NCBI GenBank assembly: GCA_946544235.1
Contig: CAMNMC010000066.1
Location: forward strand, 1-32,338
From: an uncultured Lachnospiraceae bacterium
GTDB lineage: Bacteria; Bacillota; Clostridia; Lachnospirales; Lachnospiraceae
Direction of reading: 5' to 3'
Length of the DNA stretch: 32,338 nt
Shown here: positions 15,613 through 24,130 of the stretch, in pieces
How positions within the stretch are numbered: position 1 is the first letter of the stretch
How the letters are laid out: every line of letters begins with the position of its first letter
Position numbers and translations under genes: made by a program
The notes under the pieces: model-generated
What the model was told of the DNA's origin: nothing
What the model saw: only the letters and a program-made list of their open reading frames with translations
Database searches by the model: none

Positions 15613-16146
15613 CTAATTCTGTCCGCCGGTATTTTTCATAACGTATGCAAATATACCCTTAGGTTCCTTCCCTTTACGCTTTGCCACGAAGGAGTAAGGG
15701 AATTTTGCTATTTTTGAGTTATAGGCATTTACAGCCTTGTTGTGCCTGGTCGAATTGGTAATAACCTCTATTCTGAGTGCTTCGAGCTCCTCATCATATT
15801 TCTTAAGATCTGCAAGATCAGCCTCATCAGTCACTGATGTTCTGTCAGCATTCTTAAGCTTTTCAACCTTTGTACAGTAATCCGAAAACTTCATTATCTG
15901 CATGGTAACCGGCATTCCCAGACCAAGCTCCTGCGGATCCTTGATCTCTGAGGTATCAATGTTATATTTTTCAAGGACCGTCGCTGCCTTCTTAAGCCTG
16001 TGCTGCATATCCCAAAGATATGTATCAACGGTAGATGCTTCTTTTCTGTAAGCATTCTCAACCTTGTCCACACCACACACACCTATTATATAAATGATCA
16101 AAAATATAATAACACACAGACACGCTATGCCGATTATTGTCCCCAT
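15613..16146 (-). CDS. LemA family protein
   Basis: A 177-residue membrane-anchored helical protein. One helix at residues 2-22 (IIGIACLCVIIFLIIYII) is followed by long amphipathic helices, then the family signature YNSKIAKFPYSFVA near 145-158, which is the hallmark of LemA. The molecular role of LemA proteins is poorly defined; links to envelope stress have been proposed. ATG at 16146 follows GGGAGGAAATCTG; a longer frame from 16224 has no such site. It is the first gene of the LemA-regulator-kinase stretch, and divergent from the TetR-type gene. Confidence 0.85.
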   Translation of the reverse strand: MGTIIGIACLCVIIFLIIYIIGVCGVDKVENAYRKEASTVDTYLWDMQHRLKKAATVLEKYNIDTSEIKDPQELGLGMPVTMQIMKFSDYCTKVEKLKNADRTSVTDEADLADLKKYDEELEALRIEVITNSTRHNKAVNAYNSKIAKFPYSFVAKRKGKEPKGIFAYVMKNTGGQN

Positions 16147-16368
16147 CAGATTTCCTCCCGTTTTCGATAAACTGCAATTCTTCGTCCATGCCTTCAAAGC
16201 ATCGGATAAATTATATTTTAACATGAAGAATCATTATTTTAAATATATTTTTTGCCCAACTTCACTTATTTGTTCCCTTTATTTAGCATGTTCTCTGTGA
16301 TATATTCTATATGCAGCGGGATGATATGGTTATTATTCTGTTTACCCCTGCAAAGAAAGGACAGTACC

Positions 16369-16938
16369 ATGGCAGAATCAATTCTCACAAAACAGGCAAT
16401 TGCACACAGTTTAAAGGAATTATCGCCGGATAAGGCGTTCGACAAGATTTCTGTCGGTGAGATTGCAGAGGCTGCGAAGCTTAACAGACAGACCTTTTAC
16501 TACCACTTTTCTGACAAATATGCCCTGCTTAAATGGATCTACATGAACGACCTTCTGCTTCCAAATATGAGTGACCTGTCCTTTGATAACTGGGACAAAA
16601 AGTTCCTCTCAGTCATGGAGACCATGGTCAGCGACAAGCCGTTTTATACAAATACCATCAGGCATGCCGAGGATTATATCAAACAGTATATGCTGGAAAA
16701 TGCAGAATCTATTTTCGGTCGGGCCATAGACCAGATAGATCAGAGAGGCAAGGTTTCCTCCGAAGAAAGAGTCTTCATATCACGTTTTTTCTCTCACGGA
16801 CTATGCGGAATGATAATTGAATGGGTCATGAACGGTATGACCACCGACCCGAAAACCATCACAAAATACATGAAAAATATGCTTATCAGCTGTGAAAATG
16901 CAGCCTACAGATACAAAAAAGGTGAGCTGGACATCTAA
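16369..16938 (+). CDS. TetR-type transcriptional regulator (DhaS-like C-terminal domain)
   Basis: A 189-residue regulator. The N-terminal helix-turn-helix (about 10-55) carries ISVGEIAEAAKLNRQTFYYHFSD in two parts, typical of TetR proteins; the C-terminal half holds FSHGLCGMIIEWVMNGM, seen in the DhaS-like TetR_C_7 branch. ATG at 16369 follows AAAGGA by seven bases; the longer frame from 16252 is unsupported. It is flanked by minus-strand genes and its own terminator overlaps its stop codon. Its target is not evident: the nearest candidates are the divergent lemA and, further away, the MMPL operon with its palindromic site. No partner gene on the plus strand. Confidence 0.9.
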   Translation: MAESILTKQAIAHSLKELSPDKAFDKISVGEIAEAAKLNRQTFYYHFSDKYALLKWIYMNDLLLPNMSDLSFDNWDKKFLSVMETMVSDKPFYTNTIRHAEDYIKQYMLENAESIFGRAIDQIDQRGKVSSEERVFISRFFSHGLCGMIIEWVMNGMTTDPKTITKYMKNMLISCENAAYRYKKGELDI

Positions 16939-16955
16939 GTCCCGCTCACCTTTTT
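16916..16955 (+). terminator. Terminator overlapping the end of the TetR-type gene
   Basis: AAAAAGGTGAGC pairs with GCTCACCTTTTT; inside, GGAC pairs with GTCC around a loop that contains the TAA stop codon at 16936-16938. The last nine codons of the gene are therefore part of the terminator stem. T-run TTTTT follows. Confidence 0.9.
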
Positions 16956-17011
16956 GATATTTTATCAATCCATCAGTGCATATATGATGTTATGCAATGT
17001 GAACACGTCTC

Positions 17012-18664
17012 TCAGTCAAAATCCTTCTCAATGAATTCCTCATATGGTACAGGCTTTGAAAAATAATACCCCTGAAGACAGCTCACATTATATTTAATTA
17101 TCTCATTGATCATCTCTTTGGTCTCTACGCCTTCTACACAGACCTCTGCATTAAAGGCCGCCGCAAGATCGGCAACATTTCTGACCGTCGCGCGATCCAT
17201 CTCGCTTGATTCGATATTCATAACGTATTCACGTTCTATCTTGATCACGTCAACAGGAACCTCTCTGAGGATTCCCAGTGTTGAGAAGCCTGTTCCGAAA
17301 TCATCCAAAGCGATCTTGATACCGAAATTTCTGAAGATAGTGATTATATCAAAGAGAAGATGCATATCAATAAGTCTGCATCTCTCGGTTATCTCAAGAC
17401 ACAGGTGATCTGCCGGAAAGCCCGTTTCTTCAAGCAGCGAAGAAACCTCTTCAACAAAGCCCTCCTTCTCAAGCTGTGCATAAGACAGATTGACGTTCAT
17501 TACCAGGTCCGGATATTTTTCCATAAACTTTATGCCATCCGTCATCGCCTGCTTTAATATCCATTTGCCAACAATCGGAAATACAGCGTCCTGCTCAAGA
17601 TAAGGTATGAATTCCATCGGTGAAACAACGCCATACCTGTCATCCTTCCACCTTATAAGAGCCTCCATTCCTTCCAGCTTTAAGGTTTTAGCGTTCATGA
17701 TTGGCTGATAGCAGAGGTAGAAGCCCTTGCACTCCTCATTCACGCTGTTCCTTATATGATCAAGCTTCTCAATAGTTTTTCTTCCGTCATCATTAAGCGC
17801 ATCAACGAAGGTATAGAGATCTCCGAGATGATCATTCTTTGAACGGTAATATGCATATTTCAGACATGAATATACAGTCTTGTCACTGATCTCAAAATCA
17901 TTCACCAGAACATTTCCTGCATTTATCGAAAGATTTATCCTGTTTTCATCTACGAAGAACCTGCTGTTAACAGTCTTCTTGAGTTCTCTGTATCTTTTTT
18001 CAATCTCCTCCTGAGAAAGAGTGTGAGTGATCACCGCAAATTTGGTTCCGTCCATACGATAGATAGAGCCCACATTTGCAAACTTAGCCTGCAGAAGTCT
18101 GGCAAAGGTCTGAAGGATACGATTACCATAGGAATATCCATAAATATCATTAAACGCAGAAAAATTACTGATACCGATCTGAATGATATTTCCCTCATCC
18201 TTACGCCAGAACATGGTTCTGAGATCTTCAAAGAAGCCATACAGACTCCTGAGCCCCGTATTGTTATCAATATAGCTCATCAGACCATGGTTCTTTATGG
18301 CTCCGCCAAAATAAAGCGGTTCACCATTCCGATCCTTCATAACGACACCGCGGCAGGTACATACAGCATAGCTTCCGTCAACAGCTCTTGCTCTGTACTG
18401 CATATCATGTCCCTGATCTTCTCCGCTAAAAATCCTGTCAATACTATTTATATATTCATCCCTGTCTTCGGGATGGATGTGTCCTATCCAGATGTCTCCC
18501 GCATTCTCCATGTATTCTCCAGGAAGTCCAAAATACTCAACCGCACTCTTGGACCATCTCGAGTAATCATGCTTCATATTGCAGAGAAAAACATACGCCC
18601 CCTCTGCAACTATCGAAAACGCAGAAAAGAGTTCATCCAATCTTCTTTTTTCTTCCTCATTCAT
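17012..18664 (-). CDS. PAS - degenerate GGDEF - EAL protein (cyclic-di-GMP phosphodiesterase)
   Basis: A 550-residue cytosolic signalling protein. An N-terminal PAS region (about 10-125, with WIGHIHPEDRDEYI) precedes a GGDEF-type domain (about 135-290) in which the active motif is lost: where GGDEF is expected there is YRMDGTKF, so no cyclase activity is expected. The EAL domain (about 305-545) keeps all main positions: Glu334 in MEALIRW, Asn392 (NVNLS), Glu424 (LEITER), the DDFGTG loop at 454-459, Lys475, Glu511 and Gln531, so hydrolysis of cyclic di-GMP is likely. ATG at 18664 follows GGAGGGG; an upstream GTG at 18679 overlaps that site. Divergent from the sigma factor gene. Confidence 0.92.
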   Translation of the reverse strand: MNEEEKRRLDELFSAFSIVAEGAYVFLCNMKHDYSRWSKSAVEYFGLPGEYMENAGDIWIGHIHPEDRDEYINSIDRIFSGEDQGHDMQYRARAVDGSYAVCTCRGVVMKDRNGEPLYFGGAIKNHGLMSYIDNNTGLRSLYGFFEDLRTMFWRKDEGNIIQIGISNFSAFNDIYGYSYGNRILQTFARLLQAKFANVGSIYRMDGTKFAVITHTLSQEEIEKRYRELKKTVNSRFFVDENRINLSINAGNVLVNDFEISDKTVYSCLKYAYYRSKNDHLGDLYTFVDALNDDGRKTIEKLDHIRNSVNEECKGFYLCYQPIMNAKTLKLEGMEALIRWKDDRYGVVSPMEFIPYLEQDAVFPIVGKWILKQAMTDGIKFMEKYPDLVMNVNLSYAQLEKEGFVEEVSSLLEETGFPADHLCLEITERCRLIDMHLLFDIITIFRNFGIKIALDDFGTGFSTLGILREVPVDVIKIEREYVMNIESSEMDRATVRNVADLAAAFNAEVCVEGVETKEMINEIIKYNVSCLQGYYFSKPVPYEEFIEKDFD

Positions 18665-18729
18665 ATGTAACCCCTCCACTCATGACAAAGAAAAAGCAAC
18701 CCCACAGATACATAGTCAATTATACCTTA

Positions 18730-18758
18730 TTTTCACGTTTTTGAAAATATTATATAAT
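18730..18758 (+). promoter_or_regulatory. Possible promoter of the sigma factor operon
   Basis: TTTTCA (18730-18735), a 17-base spacer and a perfect TATAAT (18753-18758) on the plus strand, 130 bases before the sigma factor start. The -35 is a weak match. Further down, AACGATATCGTT (18867-18878) is a perfect 12-base palindrome near the start. Confidence 0.4.
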
Positions 18759-18890
18759 AAAAAATGAACCTTTTTTCAGTTAATGAAAATATATAGTGAA
18801 GCGGTCAGATAATGACCGGTTGAAAACATGATATGGAGCCCTGTAAAGAGTATCCCTTATCATAAAAACGATATCGTTAATGGTGCCAAA

Positions 18891-19415
18891 ATGAAATCAG
18901 ACAGTATTGAAAGGTATATAACTGAATACGGAAGAGATATTTATTCCTTCTGTATGTATACGACGCGAAACAAGGATGATGCTGACGACCTGTATCAGCA
19001 GACCTTCCTCATTGCATATGAGAAGGATGAGATCGATGAAGGAAAGAATCCCAAAGCCTATCTCATCACCATCGCCGCAAATATATGGAACAACCATATA
19101 CGCAAGAAGGCCTGGCGCAGGAAAAGCGCGGATGTTATATATCTTGAGGATAACGATTTCGAACGTTTGAAGGATGATGCAAGATCGGTCGAGGAGGAAG
19201 TCGTAAGCAGCGACGAAGAAGAGGCCGTGCGAAGAGTCGTAAGAAATCTTCCCGAAAAACAGCGCATCGTCATCCTGATGTACTATATGGAAGAAATCCC
19301 CATAAAGGATATTGCCTCAGCCCTCGGAATTCCCGAAGGAACCGTTAAAAGCAGGCTGAATAAGGCTAAAGAAATACTGAAGGAGAGGTTGGAACATGGA
19401 GAACGAAAAAGTTGA
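18891..19415 (+). CDS. ECF-type RNA polymerase sigma factor
   Basis: A 174-residue sigma-70 family factor. Region 2 (about 8-75) has KDDADDLYQQTFLIAYEK and the DNA-melting part AYLITIAANIWNNHIRKK; region 4 (about 115-168) has LPEKQRIVILMYYMEEIPIKDIASALGIP and the GTVKSRLNKAKEIL recognition helix. The start at 18891 gives the usual short lead-in to region 2; a longer frame from 18828 is open but the ribosome sites of both are weak, so the choice is mainly by family length. The stop overlaps the next gene by 20 bases, a pattern of sigma/anti-sigma pairs. Regulon unknown; the downstream metallopeptidase is the natural candidate. Confidence 0.92.
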   Translation: MKSDSIERYITEYGRDIYSFCMYTTRNKDDADDLYQQTFLIAYEKDEIDEGKNPKAYLITIAANIWNNHIRKKAWRRKSADVIYLEDNDFERLKDDARSVEEEVVSSDEEEAVRRVVRNLPEKQRIVILMYYMEEIPIKDIASALGIPEGTVKSRLNKAKEILKERLEHGERKS

Positions 19416-20289
19416 TCATATTATAAACAATGCCCTTAAGCCCTCATTTGAACCTGATGCAGCACTGAATGCCGGCATAATGGATGAGATCCGTAAGCGC
19501 GAGGAAGCGCAGAGCAAAAGTTTGGCGGACGATATCCATAAGCATAAAGCGATAAAACAATCCGGAGGACGGAATATCTCACACAGCTTTATGAAGGCAG
19601 CAGCTTTGGTGCTGGTACTTATATCCGTCGGAACCGCAGGCGTATATGCAGCAAACAAGCTGCTGAATAAAACCCGGGTAAGCGAGCACGGGATATCCAC
19701 CGGAGGTGATTATCTTAAGGATGAGGATCTTGCCTCAACCCTTGAAGACGCAGTAACAGAGACCCTCGGCAAGGAAGAACCATCCGCAGACGACAAATGG
19801 CTCTCTAAGGAAACCGTAATGGTATCCGGCGTCTATAAAAATGTATATTTCACCTACCCTGATTATCAGACTCTGACAGGTGATACCGGATTTGCCAACA
19901 ATTTCCGTGAAATCCCCGGCACAAACACCTGTGCAGCTTATGTGATAACAGATCTCGGTGATGATACGACAGAATACAGCATGAGTGCAGAGTTCATTAC
20001 TGAAAGCGGCGGTTCGATCAGCTTCAACATGAGCTATATCAAGGGAAATATCGCAGATGACGCCTCATACGGAGTTATGCTGAACGGAACCTCTAACGTA
20101 AGAGAATATACAACCTCGTCAGGACTCGAGTTTACTCTTGCAGATGATGAAGTCAGCACGGACGGTGATACCATGATAAGGACCACAACACTTCTTGCAT
20201 ATGATGATTACCGTGGAGAGATTCATTTCACCGGTATGACTGATGAAGAAATACAGGAAGTACTGGAGCTTATAGTGATTGATAATTAA
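19396..20289 (+). CDS. Membrane protein, probable anti-sigma factor
   Basis: A 297-residue single-pass protein: a short cytoplasmic part (1-65) with helical, charged sequence, one membrane helix at about 66-88 (AAALVLVLISVGTAGVYAA) and a roughly 200-residue extracytoplasmic domain ending in TDEEIQEVLELIVIDN. There is no zinc-binding HxxxCxxC motif of the ZAS type. The role is inferred from position: it overlaps the sigma gene by 20 bases and its topology is that of anti-sigma factors. The outer domain resembles no family I can name; it has few cysteines. The start follows AAGGAGAGGTTGGAAC. Confidence 0.7.
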   Translation: MENEKVDHIINNALKPSFEPDAALNAGIMDEIRKREEAQSKSLADDIHKHKAIKQSGGRNISHSFMKAAALVLVLISVGTAGVYAANKLLNKTRVSEHGISTGGDYLKDEDLASTLEDAVTETLGKEEPSADDKWLSKETVMVSGVYKNVYFTYPDYQTLTGDTGFANNFREIPGTNTCAAYVITDLGDDTTEYSMSAEFITESGGSISFNMSYIKGNIADDASYGVMLNGTSNVREYTTSSGLEFTLADDEVSTDGDTMIRTTTLLAYDDYRGEIHFTGMTDEEIQEVLELIVIDN

Positions 20290-20308
20290 TAGAATAAAGG
20301 AGATAGAG

Positions 20309-22042
20309 ATGAAAAACAGATTTTTAATAAGATTCCTGGCCTCTCTGCTTATGCTGGTTACAGTATTTTGTATTGCAAAGCCATGCGAAGTTAAGGCAGC
20401 GGGCACCGGAAACAGCAAATTTACGATTTCCATATCAGAAGGTGCACTTATCAAGGGCGGAAGCAAAACCATTCAGCTTAACCCTGAAACCACCGAAGTC
20501 AAAAGCTATTCATCAAGCGACAACACGATTGTCAGAGTAAATTCCAAAGGTCAGATAACAGCATTAAAGAGCGGAACCGCAACGATCACTGTTACCTCCA
20601 AAACCGGATATACTGCAACCCTGAAGATCAAGGTTATGTCCGCTAACAGTGACATGGTCATAAATAAAACCATAAACGGCAAGAAAGCCCTCTGGCGGTT
20701 AAAGGACGGCAAGGTTTATAAGAAGACCGGCTTTTCCACAGACGGAATAAAATGGTATTACTGCGAAAACGGGCAGGTTTCCACTAAAACAAGCATAATC
20801 CATTCAAACGGCAAGACCTACAGGGTTTCAAAAGGGCGAGTACTGAAAAGTGTCAAGGGAAACGTGGACGCCTTTTATTCTCAGAGCTTCAGTCTCAAAA
20901 TCGGCGGAAAGGTCAAGAAGATAGAACGTCCCGGAATAAGCATCTCTCTCACCAGACAGTATTCCGCTACCAAATGGGTGGACGGTCTCATTACAATTGA
21001 TGGTACTGATCACTGTTTTGGTCTTGAATATAATAACGGAAAATACGAGGTTACCTACCTGGAGCCTATCGATGAGGTAAATATAACCTTCGTCAAGAAA
21101 AATGGCAGCGACTTCTATCTGAAGCTCACCAAAAAAGGCGCTCCTAAGAAAGCATTTAAGGTTAGCGGCAAGGCTTCCGATCACTATGTTACCAAGGATT
21201 TTGAATACCTTGAATCCGACAACCTGATAATTTTCATGCCAAAGGGTATTCACTTCGACGGCAATGTATTGAATCGGCTCGAAGAATATGTCTCCAAAGT
21301 TGAAAAAGCCACCGGTCTGAAGAGAAAGGCTCATAAGTCCAGCTATTATAACAGGCAGTGTGTATTTAAAACCTTCTTCGGAACTGACATTTTCAGCGAT
21401 ATTGATCCTGATTCGAAAAAGATACACGTACTGATCGATGCCAAGGATGATTACAGTCCGGAGTGCAGCGCTGACTACACCGGCAATGATTATAATTACC
21501 TTATAATTCACGAATACGATCTGGACGTAAATAACAAAGACTACTTCTTCTCAACCTTTATCCATGAATATACCCACTATGTTCATCTGACCAATTATGC
21601 CTGCGTATCAAATATCATCAACGAAGGATATGCCGCATATATAGAGGAAAAGGTTGCGAACGGATATATGAAGCTGGATGACAACAGCCTTTATCAGGAA
21701 AGATTTTACGGCTACCTCATCAAAAAAGGAAGCATAACGGCCAATAACGCAGAAAAGCTGTTCATCAAGGATTATTCGAATCAGAGAACCATTTCCTACA
21801 GATACGGCTGCTATTTAACAAAGTATCTTATAGATACCTACGGCGATAAAACCTATAGAGCCTTTCTAAAAAAATGTACAACTGAACTTGAGAAAAAGCA
21901 GAAGAAGGACTCTTCCGTAGAAGTACTGTCCGGTGAGGAGCTGTCAAAGCTTCTTAAATCTGAATTTTCCAAAACAGTCTTCAAAGACTTTGCCGGCTGG
22001 CTGGCAAAACATCCGGAATATACAACAACCGATAGTTATTAA
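20309..22042 (+). CDS. Secreted HEXXH metallopeptidase with bacterial Ig-like domain
   Basis: A 577-residue exported protein. Signal peptide at 1-30 (FLASLLMLVTVFCIAKPCEVKA), a Big_2-type Ig-like domain at about 37-110 with the ALKSGTATITVT pattern, then a stretch with repeated aromatic/glycine units (about 125-185, WYYCENGQV and YRVSKGRVL) like wall-binding repeats, then a catalytic region. The zinc motif HEYTH lies at 419-423 and a third-ligand candidate Glu439 in NEGYAAY, a gluzincin-like layout. The substrate is unknown. ATG at 20309 follows AAAGGAG by seven bases. It directly follows the sigma and anti-sigma genes and is likely in their operon; a strong terminator follows. Confidence 0.8.
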   Translation: MKNRFLIRFLASLLMLVTVFCIAKPCEVKAAGTGNSKFTISISEGALIKGGSKTIQLNPETTEVKSYSSSDNTIVRVNSKGQITALKSGTATITVTSKTGYTATLKIKVMSANSDMVINKTINGKKALWRLKDGKVYKKTGFSTDGIKWYYCENGQVSTKTSIIHSNGKTYRVSKGRVLKSVKGNVDAFYSQSFSLKIGGKVKKIERPGISISLTRQYSATKWVDGLITIDGTDHCFGLEYNNGKYEVTYLEPIDEVNITFVKKNGSDFYLKLTKKGAPKKAFKVSGKASDHYVTKDFEYLESDNLIIFMPKGIHFDGNVLNRLEEYVSKVEKATGLKRKAHKSSYYNRQCVFKTFFGTDIFSDIDPDSKKIHVLIDAKDDYSPECSADYTGNDYNYLIIHEYDLDVNNKDYFFSTFIHEYTHYVHLTNYACVSNIINEGYAAYIEEKVANGYMKLDDNSLYQERFYGYLIKKGSITANNAEKLFIKDYSNQRTISYRYGCYLTKYLIDTYGDKTYRAFLKKCTTELEKKQKKDSSVEVLSGEELSKLLKSEFSKTVFKDFAGWLAKHPEYTTTDSY

Positions 22043-22069
22043 TTCATATTCACTAAGCGATAACTAAAG

Positions 22070-22094
22070 CAGGGCGCCGTAAGGCGCCCTGTTT
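22070..22094. terminator. Terminator between convergent genes
   Basis: CAGGGCGCC, loop GTAA, GGCGCCCTG: a perfect nine-base-pair stem, followed by TTT on the plus strand. It lies 28 bases after the metallopeptidase stop and 27 before that of the convergent Rpn-type gene, so it can serve both. Confidence 0.85.
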
Positions 22095-22120
22095 CAATGC
22101 CAAATAATTCAATACCAGAC

Positions 22121-23068
22121 CTAGCTCTGTTCATTTACAAGGCTGATTATATAATCTGCCTTTTCATCACTTATATCAAACATATCAACCAAACTATCTT
22201 TAAGTTCCGAATCAGACACACCCTTTGAAGACAGCTTCGACGCATATTTAATGTATGCCTGATCAAGGCCTTCCTCGTGACCTTCTGCTCGACCTTCTGC
22301 TCGACCTTCTGCTCGACCTTCTGCTCGACCTTCTGCTCGACCTTCTTCAAGTCCGACTGCCCGTCCTTCTGCTCGACCCGCTTCAAGTCCTTCTTCCTTC
22401 CACTGCTCGTGCCAGGCCTCTTTTTCCATTTCCCATTCCTGCTCGTAGGTCATGATTTTGTTCCTCCATTCTCTATCATTGCGAAGTCCATCAATAACCG
22501 TTTCAATCTCTTCTGTATATTCATCCTTTGGTTCACCGGTCTCGATATAATCCAGGAACACCTTAAGCGGAAGCGGAATATCATCCGCGGTTCCCACAGT
22601 ATTAAGAATTATCTTCTGTGTTCCATCCCCATAGGATAGTTCAGGAATATCAACACATCTGTTCTCAAATGTGTAAATATGTCTCCCTAACCCATACATA
22701 TCAAACCTGCAAATAAAGATTATCACATTCCTCTTTAACTTGGTATACGGATCACCCTTATCAAGCATATCCTTGTCCATCATCACCTGATAATACCTTC
22801 CCCTTTTAGGAAGGTACGAAAAGAAATCATTCTGCATCTCAACATTGATCACCTCATCATTGTCTTTGCAATAAACATCCAGCCTTATTCCTTTCGAATA
22901 GAACGACAGATCTATTGTTTTTTCAACCTCAGGTAAATCAATATCAGCTATCGGCCTGTTAAGTATCCTTTCAAGGCACTTACGACACAGCTCTTTCTTT
23001 CTCATGATTATACCAAATACAGTTTTATTCCTCAGTGTTATTTCTTTTGAATAATAATCGCTTTGCAT
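22121..23068 (-). CDS. Rpn/YhgA-type PD-(D/E)XK nuclease with AEGR repeat tail
   Basis: A 315-residue protein of the Rpn family (TIGR01784-type, often labelled putative transposase). The nuclease core runs from about 1 to 200: NKTVFGIIMRKK, then the PD-(D/E)XK-like pair Asp64 (IRLDVYC) and Glu77-x-Gln79 (INVEMQ), then YYQVMM and FICRFDMYG. A helical linker leads to an EGRAEG tetrapeptide tail (about 225-267), and an ending IISLVNEQS. The tail is encoded by perfect 12-base repeats and is prone to length change. The start follows GGAGGTTAAAT. It is a single gene between a metallopeptidase and the Nudix/helicase pair; no inverted repeats of a transposon flank it. Confidence 0.88.
   Translation of the reverse strand: MQSDYYSKEITLRNKTVFGIIMRKKELCRKCLERILNRPIADIDLPEVEKTIDLSFYSKGIRLDVYCKDNDEVINVEMQNDFFSYLPKRGRYYQVMMDKDMLDKGDPYTKLKRNVIIFICRFDMYGLGRHIYTFENRCVDIPELSYGDGTQKIILNTVGTADDIPLPLKVFLDYIETGEPKDEYTEEIETVIDGLRNDREWRNKIMTYEQEWEMEKEAWHEQWKEEGLEAGRAEGRAVGLEEGRAEGRAEGRAEGRAEGRAEGHEEGLDQAYIKYASKLSSKGVSDSELKDSLVDMFDISDEKADYIISLVNEQS
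22281..22340. repeat. Five perfect tandem copies of a 12-base unit in the Rpn-type gene
   Basis: CCTTCTGCTCGA occurs five times in a row on the plus strand, encoding the AEGR repeats on the minus strand; degenerate copies flank it up to about 22390. As the unit length is a multiple of three, gain or loss of copies keeps the frame. Confidence 0.9.
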
Positions 23069-23237
23069 ATTTAACCTCCGTCTCTAAATATATTTGTGCG
23101 CCTCTCCAAGTGCTATATCAGATACCGAAGATTATTATTTATTCAGTTATATCTACCTCCTTTGCAATATCAAAAAACGCTTATGTTTATATTATTATAA
23201 TCATCATACAGCCGTCGACATAGTTCTGTCAAAATGA

Positions 23238-23264
23238 AAATAGTGGTTGCCTGTTTGACTATTT
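23238..23264 (-). terminator. Weak terminator-like hairpin after the Nudix gene
   Basis: AAATAGT (23238-23244) pairs with ACTATTT (23258-23264); on the minus strand the stem is followed by a T-rich run. About 30 bases after the Nudix stop codon. Short stem, so the call is tentative. Confidence 0.35.
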
Positions 23265-23296
23265 CCAAATACTTCTAACTCTCTGATTTTCTTTTT

Positions 23297-24043
23297 CTAA
23301 TCTACGCTGCTGTTCAGCATCTCAAACCCATTCTGAATCGATTTTTCCTGAAAATATCTCCAGTCGAATTTACGAATAAAATCATTGACTCTGTCATCAG
23401 AGCTATCAAAGCCCGCTTCTTGTAATACATTTCTGATATCTGCTCTTGTCCACTTAATGGTACATACTGTATCTCTTTCAAGCATCTCAAGCACAACCTC
23501 AAGATCTGCCGGCAGCCAGTCAACTGCATAAGGAAGCTTTGAATCAATTTCTACCCATTTCGCTGCCTCGTGCTCCAACAGTTTCAAATCTCCTTCGACA
23601 ATATCGCACCAGAAAACATGCATCGTGATATGAAATGCTGGATAATCAGTATCAACCGTTTTGATCAAGTCTCCGACTCTTATCTCCGTATCCAGTTCTT
23701 CCTTAATCTCTCTTACAAGAGCCGACTTCGGATCCTCCCCCGGTTCCATCTTACCGCCCGGAAACTCCCATCTGTCCTTGAAATCTCCATATCCACGCTG
23801 GGTTGCAAAAATCTTATTGCCATGTCGTATGACGGCTGCAACCACCTCAATTGCCTTAATAACGCTTCCATCCTCTTTGATATGGATACACTTTCCTTTA
23901 TCGATTCCATTTTCAGCGATCCATTTTTCGGAAACCTCAATACTTGTTCCATTTTCAAGCTTCAGTACTGCATGTGCACCATCTGAGTGCTCCTCGCAGC
24001 CAAAATCTGCTTCTGTAATGTCAATAACCTTGTGTAAATTCAT
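23297..24043 (-). CDS. Nudix hydrolase (MutT-like) with extra N- and C-terminal domains
   Basis: A 248-residue protein. The Nudix box lies at about 96-121: GGKMEPGEDPKSALVREIKEEL, with the pattern G-x5-E-x7-REIxEE, so it should hydrolyse a nucleoside diphosphate derivative such as an oxidised dNTP. The resemblance is to MutT (8-oxo-dGTP diphosphatase), but the substrate is not fixed by the sequence. About 65 residues before it form a separate unit (GAHAVLKLENGTSIEVSEKW), and about 60 after it (IKWTRADIRNVLQEAGFDS) form another small helical unit. ATG at 24043 follows GGAG by eight bases. It follows the helicase gene by 87 bases on the same strand, likely one operon. Confidence 0.9.
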   Translation of the reverse strand: MNLHKVIDITEADFGCEEHSDGAHAVLKLENGTSIEVSEKWIAENGIDKGKCIHIKEDGSVIKAIEVVAAVIRHGNKIFATQRGYGDFKDRWEFPGGKMEPGEDPKSALVREIKEELDTEIRVGDLIKTVDTDYPAFHITMHVFWCDIVEGDLKLLEHEAAKWVEIDSKLPYAVDWLPADLEVVLEMLERDTVCTIKWTRADIRNVLQEAGFDSSDDRVNDFIRKFDWRYFQEKSIQNGFEMLNSSVD

Positions 24044-24130
24044 CTTCTGTCTCCACATATTTCTATAAAATCATCCTAAATCACGCCAAAAGTGACATTT
24101 TTTTCATATTAGGCATGGTTCAACCACTGA

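Noticed and set aside
20828-21511. Minus-strand frame of 227 codons inside the metallopeptidase
   Set aside because: The sense strand has signal peptide, Ig-like domain and zinc motif; the antisense frame has none of these.
22281-22390. Tandem repeats as a possible CRISPR array
   Set aside because: The unit is 12 bases with no spacers and lies in frame inside a gene, encoding AEGR units.
22121-23068. Rpn-type gene as part of an insertion sequence
   Set aside because: No terminal inverted repeats, target duplications or companion genes are seen; the transposase label of this family is historical.
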